A model generated the notes under the pieces. It worked only from the letters and a program-made list of their open reading frames with translations. It was not told where the DNA came from and made no database searches. Below are positions 5,742 to 8,604 of a stretch of 8,604 nt of DNA, piece after piece. How positions within the stretch are numbered: position 1 is the first letter of the stretch; every line of letters begins with the position of its first letter. The position numbers were made by a program, and so were the translations under genes. The DNA is from Palsa-1392 sp036493915 (GTDB lineage Bacteria > Verrucomicrobiota > Verrucomicrobiia > Chthoniobacterales > UBA10450): positions 1-8,604 of the forward strand of contig DASXPA010000200.1 in NCBI GenBank assembly GCA_036493915.1, in the 5' to 3' direction.

Positions 5742-6466
5742 CAGAGCGCTACCGTGGCGATTTCGATTTCTTCAAAAATGTCAGGCTGCTCCACGCGCAC
5801 CTGCTTGAGCCGGATCAGCTCGAGGAGCGCGAGGAACGTGACCACGATCTCGACCCGCGACGCCACACGCCGGAACAACTCGGAGAATCGCAACGGCGCC
5901 CCGCTCGCAGTCTGCTCGAGAATCCATTCGATCTTGTCGGAGACGGTGAAGTGTTCGCCGAACATCTCGCGTAGATCCTCTTTCGCATCGAGGCGTTTGA
6001 GGACGTTTTGGAAGGCATTAATGAGCTGGAAAATTCCCACTTCGCCTAACGACAACGGCGCAGCCTCTGAGGCGACGCCATCGCCGACTCGCGCGAAAAT
6101 CCGCTCCTGCTCGAGCTCGCGTGCCTGGAGTTGCGACGCGGCTTCCTTGAACTTCTTGTATTCAATCAACTGGCGAATCAGATCCCAACGCGGATCGTTT
6201 TCCTCGACATCTTCCTCGGGTGGCTGTTGATCGGCCGGAAGGAGGCTGCGGCTTTTCAGGTAGATCAGATTCGCGGCCATGACGACGAACTCACCCGCGA
6301 CATCGATGTTCAGCTCCTTGAAAGCCTGCAGATACTCGAGGTATTGCTTCGTGATTCGCTCAAGCGAGATCTCGTAAATGTCAATTTCGTCGCGCTTGAT
6401 CAAATAAAGGAGGAGATCGAGCGGGCCTTCGAAAATCTCCAGCCGAACTTTGTATTCAGTCTCCAT
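5741..6466 (-). CDS. scpA: Segregation and condensation protein A
   Basis: ScpA is the kleisin that bridges SMC heads and binds ScpB in the bacterial condensin. Its 241 residues show the N-terminal SMC-neck-binding part FEGPLDLLLYLIKRDEIDIYEI (12-33), the helix AANLIYLKSRSLLP (64-77), an acidic linker (about 79-92) and a C-terminal winged helix (about 190-241) with FLALLELIRLKQVRVEQ. Length and motifs are normal for the family. Neither scpB nor smc is in the window. The ATG is directly preceded by GCCTAACG with no Shine-Dalgarno. A 150-nt gap separates it from mazG upstream, so it may have its own promoter, while the downstream SDR gene is coupled to it by a 1-nt overlap. Confidence 0.96.
   Translation of the reverse strand: METEYKVRLEIFEGPLDLLLYLIKRDEIDIYEISLERITKQYLEYLQAFKELNIDVAGEFVVMAANLIYLKSRSLLPADQQPPEEDVEENDPRWDLIRQLIEYKKFKEAASQLQARELEQERIFARVGDGVASEAAPLSLGEVGIFQLINAFQNVLKRLDAKEDLREMFGEHFTVSDKIEWILEQTASGAPLRFSELFRRVASRVEIVVTFLALLELIRLKQVRVEQPDIFEEIEIATVAL
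6044..6052 (+). repeat. GCCTAACGA copy 4
   Basis: Exact copy antisense to scpA, read there as TCG TTA GGC GAA; it uses TTA for Leu. It sits in a 16-mer shared with copy 7. Confidence 0.7.
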
Positions 6467-6474
6467 CGTTAGGC
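6466..6474 (-). repeat. GCCTAACGA copy 5
   Basis: Exact copy on the minus strand whose final A is the first base of the scpA ATG, so the word occupies the normal Shine-Dalgarno position without being one. Confidence 0.7.
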
Positions 6475-6616
6475 TGCGATTCTACTGGGACGGCGGGAGG
6501 TTGTCATCTTTGCATGGCGCGGACGCGGGCGCGCTGCGCCTTCCTCGGAATGACAGCGCTTTTTGGTCTTTTGGAAGCGCTGCTCGATGATTGACTGCCG
6601 GCTTTCGTGGAGCGGC
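6467..6616. other. mazG-scpA intergenic region with inverted repeats
   Basis: This 150-nt gap holds no gene. It contains an 8-bp perfect inverted repeat, CAGCGCTT (6554-6561) with AAGCGCTG (6575-6582), around a 13-nt T-rich loop. It also has TGTCAT (6502-6507) facing ATGACA (6550-6555) across a GC-rich stretch. Neither is followed by a T-run on the minus strand, so termination is doubtful. The CCTCGGAATGACA wording resembles widespread degenerate intergenic repeats. A promoter for scpA could lie here, but I see no clear one. Confidence 0.4.
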
Positions 6617-7408
6617 CTAGAAATGCTTCACCCGGTTCCAAACGTCATCCATGGTCGTGAGATCGAGCTGGCCGAGTTGTTTTCCTTCGCGCCGTAGTTC
6701 CGTCTCCATTGCGTGAAAGCGGGTGATGAATTTCTCCGTCGCCCCCGCGAGAACGGTCTCGGCATCGAGCTGTTGTTTGCGCGCCAGATTCACGACCGCG
6801 AAAAGAAGATCGCCGATTTCGTCTGCGACGGCAGCTGGATCAGCGCTCGCAATCGCCTCCTTGGTTTCGGCAATTTCCTCATCGACCTTCGCCACCACCT
6901 CTTCAATCGCAACCCAATCGAAACCAACGCGTGCCGCTTTCGTTTGCGCCTTTTGCGCGCGGAGGAGCGCAGGCAAGGCTCTCGGTAGGCCGGCAAAATA
7001 CGGGCCACCCTGGTCGCCTTTCTCCTGGCGCTTGATCGCATCCCATTGTTTTAAGACAGCGCCGGTATCGCGCGCGTCGCTCTCGGCGAAAACATGCGGA
7101 TGGCGCCTAACGAGTTTCTCGCCGACCTCGCGCGCCACGTCTTCAATCGTGAAGCGTCCTTCTTCGCTCGCGATCTCGGCGTGCATCACGGCCTGTAGCA
7201 GTAGATCGCCAAGTTCTTCGCGCAGGTTGACGTCATCCTTCGTCCGGATCGCATCCGCGACTTCATAAGCTTCCTCGAGCAGGCCCGGGACTAACGACTC
7301 GTGCGTCTGCTCGCGATCCCAAGGACAACCACCGGGCGCGCGCAGCTGTGCGACAATCGCACAGAGCCGGCCAAATGATTCGTTAGGCGAAGTGGCGTCC
7401 ACGGCCAT
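6617..7408 (-). CDS. mazG: Nucleoside triphosphate pyrophosphohydrolase MazG
   Basis: MazG hydrolyses (d)NTPs to monophosphate and pyrophosphate, cleaning non-canonical nucleotides and modulating alarmone levels. The 263-residue protein is the full two-domain form. The first domain has GGCPWDREQTH (26-36), LLEEAYEVADAI (43-54) and REELGDLLLQAV (63-74). The second has GFDW (162-165), KVDEEIAETKEA (174-185) and DEIGDLLFAVVNLAR (196-210). The paired acidic EExxE and ExxD motifs that bind magnesium are intact in both. The end, WNRVKHF, is typical. It starts 24 nt after the DUF2270 gene, so those two are probably co-transcribed. No toxin-antitoxin mazEF genes accompany it, so this is the stand-alone housekeeping enzyme. 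Two exact GCCTAACGA copies and one near copy lie inside it. Confidence 0.96.
   Translation of the reverse strand: MAVDATSPNESFGRLCAIVAQLRAPGGCPWDREQTHESLVPGLLEEAYEVADAIRTKDDVNLREELGDLLLQAVMHAEIASEEGRFTIEDVAREVGEKLVRRHPHVFAESDARDTGAVLKQWDAIKRQEKGDQGGPYFAGLPRALPALLRAQKAQTKAARVGFDWVAIEEVVAKVDEEIAETKEAIASADPAAVADEIGDLLFAVVNLARKQQLDAETVLAGATEKFITRFHAMETELRREGKQLGQLDLTTMDDVWNRVKHF
7105..7113 (+). repeat. GCCTAACGA copy 6
   Basis: Exact copy antisense to mazG, read there as CTC GTT AGG CGC. A one-mismatch copy (GACTAACGA, plus) lies at 7289-7297, also inside mazG. Confidence 0.7.
7380..7388 (-). repeat. GCCTAACGA copy 7
   Basis: Exact copy in the sense strand of mazG, read as TCG CCT AAC GAA, near the start of the gene. 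Confidence 0.7.
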
Positions 7409-7432
7409 TCATCGACCAGCCCCGCGTCCCCA

Positions 7433-8152
7433 TCAAATCCGCCAAAGCGAACGGTGGCTGCCGAACTCGGAGATTTCCCCGGAACTATGTTTGCCGACAT
7501 AGATCGCGAGCCCCACGACCGCGAACATGGTGCCGAAGAAAATTCCCGCGACCGCCCAGGGCGCGATGTAGCCGACTCGCATCGCGCGATAAAAGGCGCC
7601 GAAACTTTCGATCGGCTCGGAGGCGTGGAGAAAGAGTTTCATGATCCAGGCAATGAGGATGAGGAGAAAGATGAAGACGTAGTTGCGCTTCAGCCGGCGA
7701 CCGACCGCTTCGAGCATGCTGATTTTGAACGACGGCAGAATGAGATCTTCGCAGACCAGCTTCTTCCATTCGCCCTGCAGCATCTGGCGATTTTCCATGA
7801 TCATCGGGACGAGAAAATGCGCTTCCAGCATGCGCACGCGGGCGCGGAAGGCATCGTAGAAACGGTAACGCCGCGCCTCGATCCAGAGCATAATCCAGAC
7901 GATCGCGAGATTGAAAAAGAAGATGAGATGCGGGACGCCGGCATTCGAAAAGGCGATCGTAATGATCGCGGTCGTGCCGGTCACGGCCCAGTTCGTCGTC
8001 GTGTCGAGCCGCGTTCGCCAGATCATGATGCGGCCGAGTTCGCCGCGGTAAAAATGCGAGAGCGCGTTGACGTAGCCGGGATCGTAAAGGCTCGACGCCC
8101 CGTAGGCCGCGGCCTCGGCGGGGGTTGCGTCGGGATGCGCGTCTTTGGCCAT
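7433..8152 (-). CDS. DUF2270 family integral membrane protein
   Basis: The 239-residue product has a short soluble N-terminus (1-25), then the conserved DUF2270 block HFYRGELGRIMIWRTRLD (33-50). Membrane spans follow at about 55-70 and 73-92, then the ARRYRFYDAFRARVRMLEAHFL segment (93-114), a soluble loop, and spans at about 157-176 and 196-219. The function of the family is unknown. I chose ATG 8152. A TTG at 8191 in the same frame has AAGGA about 9 nt upstream and would add 13 residues, but it leaves only 17 nt to the divergent PTS gene. It is followed by mazG after 24 nt. The call rests on the block resembling my memory of DUF2270. Confidence 0.8.
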   Translation of the reverse strand: MAKDAHPDATPAEAAAYGASSLYDPGYVNALSHFYRGELGRIMIWRTRLDTTTNWAVTGTTAIITIAFSNAGVPHLIFFFNLAIVWIMLWIEARRYRFYDAFRARVRMLEAHFLVPMIMENRQMLQGEWKKLVCEDLILPSFKISMLEAVGRRLKRNYVFIFLLILIAWIMKLFLHASEPIESFGAFYRAMRVGYIAPWAVAGIFFGTMFAVVGLAIYVGKHSSGEISEFGSHRSLWRI

Positions 8153-8208
8153 CTTCGCAGAATGATTCGACAAGCGGCGCTCGGCCGTCAATCTATCAAT
8201 TCCTTATC
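8153..8208. other. Short divergent intergenic region
   Basis: These 56 nt separate the DUF2270 start (8152) and the PTS EIIA start (8209), and the two promoters must overlap here or lie inside the opposite gene. AAGGA on the minus strand at about 8201-8205 supports a possible TTG start at 8191. The PTS gene has no Shine-Dalgarno. Confidence 0.35.
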
Positions 8209-8604
8209 ATGCCTGCCTTTCAGTTGACCGATCTTTTCTCGGAAAAACATCTTGTCCTCGATCTGCACGGCACGACCGCGGGCGAAGCGATTTGGGAAAT
8301 CGTCGAGCGTCTCCGTGAGAGCGGCGAGGTCAGCCAGGCGGAGAAGTTTTACGAACTGGTGATGGAGCGCGAAGAGAAAAGCTCGACAGTCGCGAATGGC
8401 GGCGTCGCTTTTCCGCACGCGCGGACTGATCTGGTCGAGGAAATCGTGCTCGGCATCGGCCGGAGCAAAACGGGCATCAACTTCGCTGGGCGAGCGGATT
8501 TGGTGGATTTGATTTTCCTCATCGGAGTGCCGCAGCAGATGGTGAACGACTACCTTATCTGCGTCGGTGCGCTCGCCCGGCTGCTCAAGAGCGACACGCG
8601 ACGT
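8209..8604 (+). CDS. PTS EIIA domain protein, fructose/nitrogen type (PtsN-like), partial
   Basis: The frame runs from ATG 8209 to the window edge for 132 codons, so the C-terminus is missing. The start LTDLFSEKHLVLDLHGTTAGEA and the block VANGGVAFPHAR (61-72) match the EIIA type-2 (fructose/mannitol/Ntr) domain. His70 is the residue phosphorylated by HPr. Only an EIIA domain is visible, so either a stand-alone regulatory EIIA (PtsN, EIIANtr) or the start of a larger fusion is possible. No HPr, EI or sugar permease is in the window, so transport cannot be inferred. It is transcribed away from DUF2270. Its proximity to hpf echoes the hpf-ptsN order of enterobacteria. Confidence 0.88.
   Translation, partial: MPAFQLTDLFSEKHLVLDLHGTTAGEAIWEIVERLRESGEVSQAEKFYELVMEREEKSSTVANGGVAFPHARTDLVEEIVLGIGRSKTGINFAGRADLVDLIFLIGVPQQMVNDYLICVGALARLLKSDTRR

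Noticed and set aside
5334..6230. Long plus-strand open frame (298 codons) opposite the SDR and scpA genes.
   Set aside because: It is antisense to two genes with clear family motifs. Its translation is Arg/Ser-rich and shows no domain, as expected of a shadow frame in GC-rich DNA.
965..7388. Integron attC sites, because GCCTAAC and GTTAGGC fit the attC core consensus RYYYAAC and GTTRRRY.
   Set aside because: Copies are hundreds of bases apart, lie inside housekeeping genes, are not paired as the two ends of a hairpin, and no integrase or cassette structure is present.
7454..8227. Long plus-strand open frame (257 codons) opposite the DUF2270 gene.
   Set aside because: It mirrors a gene with clear membrane spans, is full of charged residues with no motif, and runs into the PTS start.
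1..8604. CRISPR array, tRNA, rRNA or mobile element.
   Set aside because: No regular spaced repeats, no cloverleaf, no rRNA words, and no transposase or integrase motifs were seen on either strand.

Overview
The window reads as a high-GC chromosomal segment of a Gram-negative bacterium. It carries KDO synthesis and lipopolysaccharide (LPS) export genes. The combination of a metal-type KdsA, short LptC and LptA proteins, long-form HPF, DUF1003 and DUF2270 proteins, and mostly weak or absent Shine-Dalgarno sequences suggests Verrucomicrobiota or a relative. That assignment is inference. Nothing looks foreign: there is no transposase, integrase, phage gene, CRISPR array, tRNA or rRNA.

Layout. 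(1) 1-375, minus: the N-terminal part of an unidentified membrane protein that runs off the left edge. (2) 505-4675, plus: a tight six-gene run of a cyclic-nucleotide-binding/DUF1003 membrane protein, kdsA, lptC, lptA, lptB and long-form hpf. All junctions are overlaps or gaps of 14 nt or less, so this is almost certainly one operon. It makes KDO-8-phosphate for the LPS inner core, supplies three parts of the LPS transport bridge, and ends with a ribosome hibernation factor. (3) 4676-4925: a gene-poor stretch with two perfect palindromes, a foldable multi-stem element and a possible 40-residue membrane peptide. (4) 4926-8152, minus: DUF2270 membrane protein, mazG, scpA and an atypical SDR epimerase-like gene, read in that order. 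They serve nucleotide-pool cleaning, chromosome condensation and probably sugar or cofactor metabolism. (5) 8209-8604, plus: a PtsN-like PTS EIIA gene cut by the right edge. The order lptC-lptA-lptB-hpf-(ptsN) recalls the enterobacterial lptC-lptA-lptB-rpoN-hpf-ptsN cluster, with rpoN absent and a minus-strand block lying between hpf and the PTS gene.

The most unusual signal is not a gene. The 9-mer GCCTAACGA (reverse complement TCGTTAGGC) occurs seven times exactly, plus two one-mismatch copies. It lies on both strands and in several reading frames, and it forces codons that look rare for a high-GC gene. Its density, about one per 1.2 kb, is like that of DNA uptake sequences, and I regard it as the best candidate here for something undescribed.
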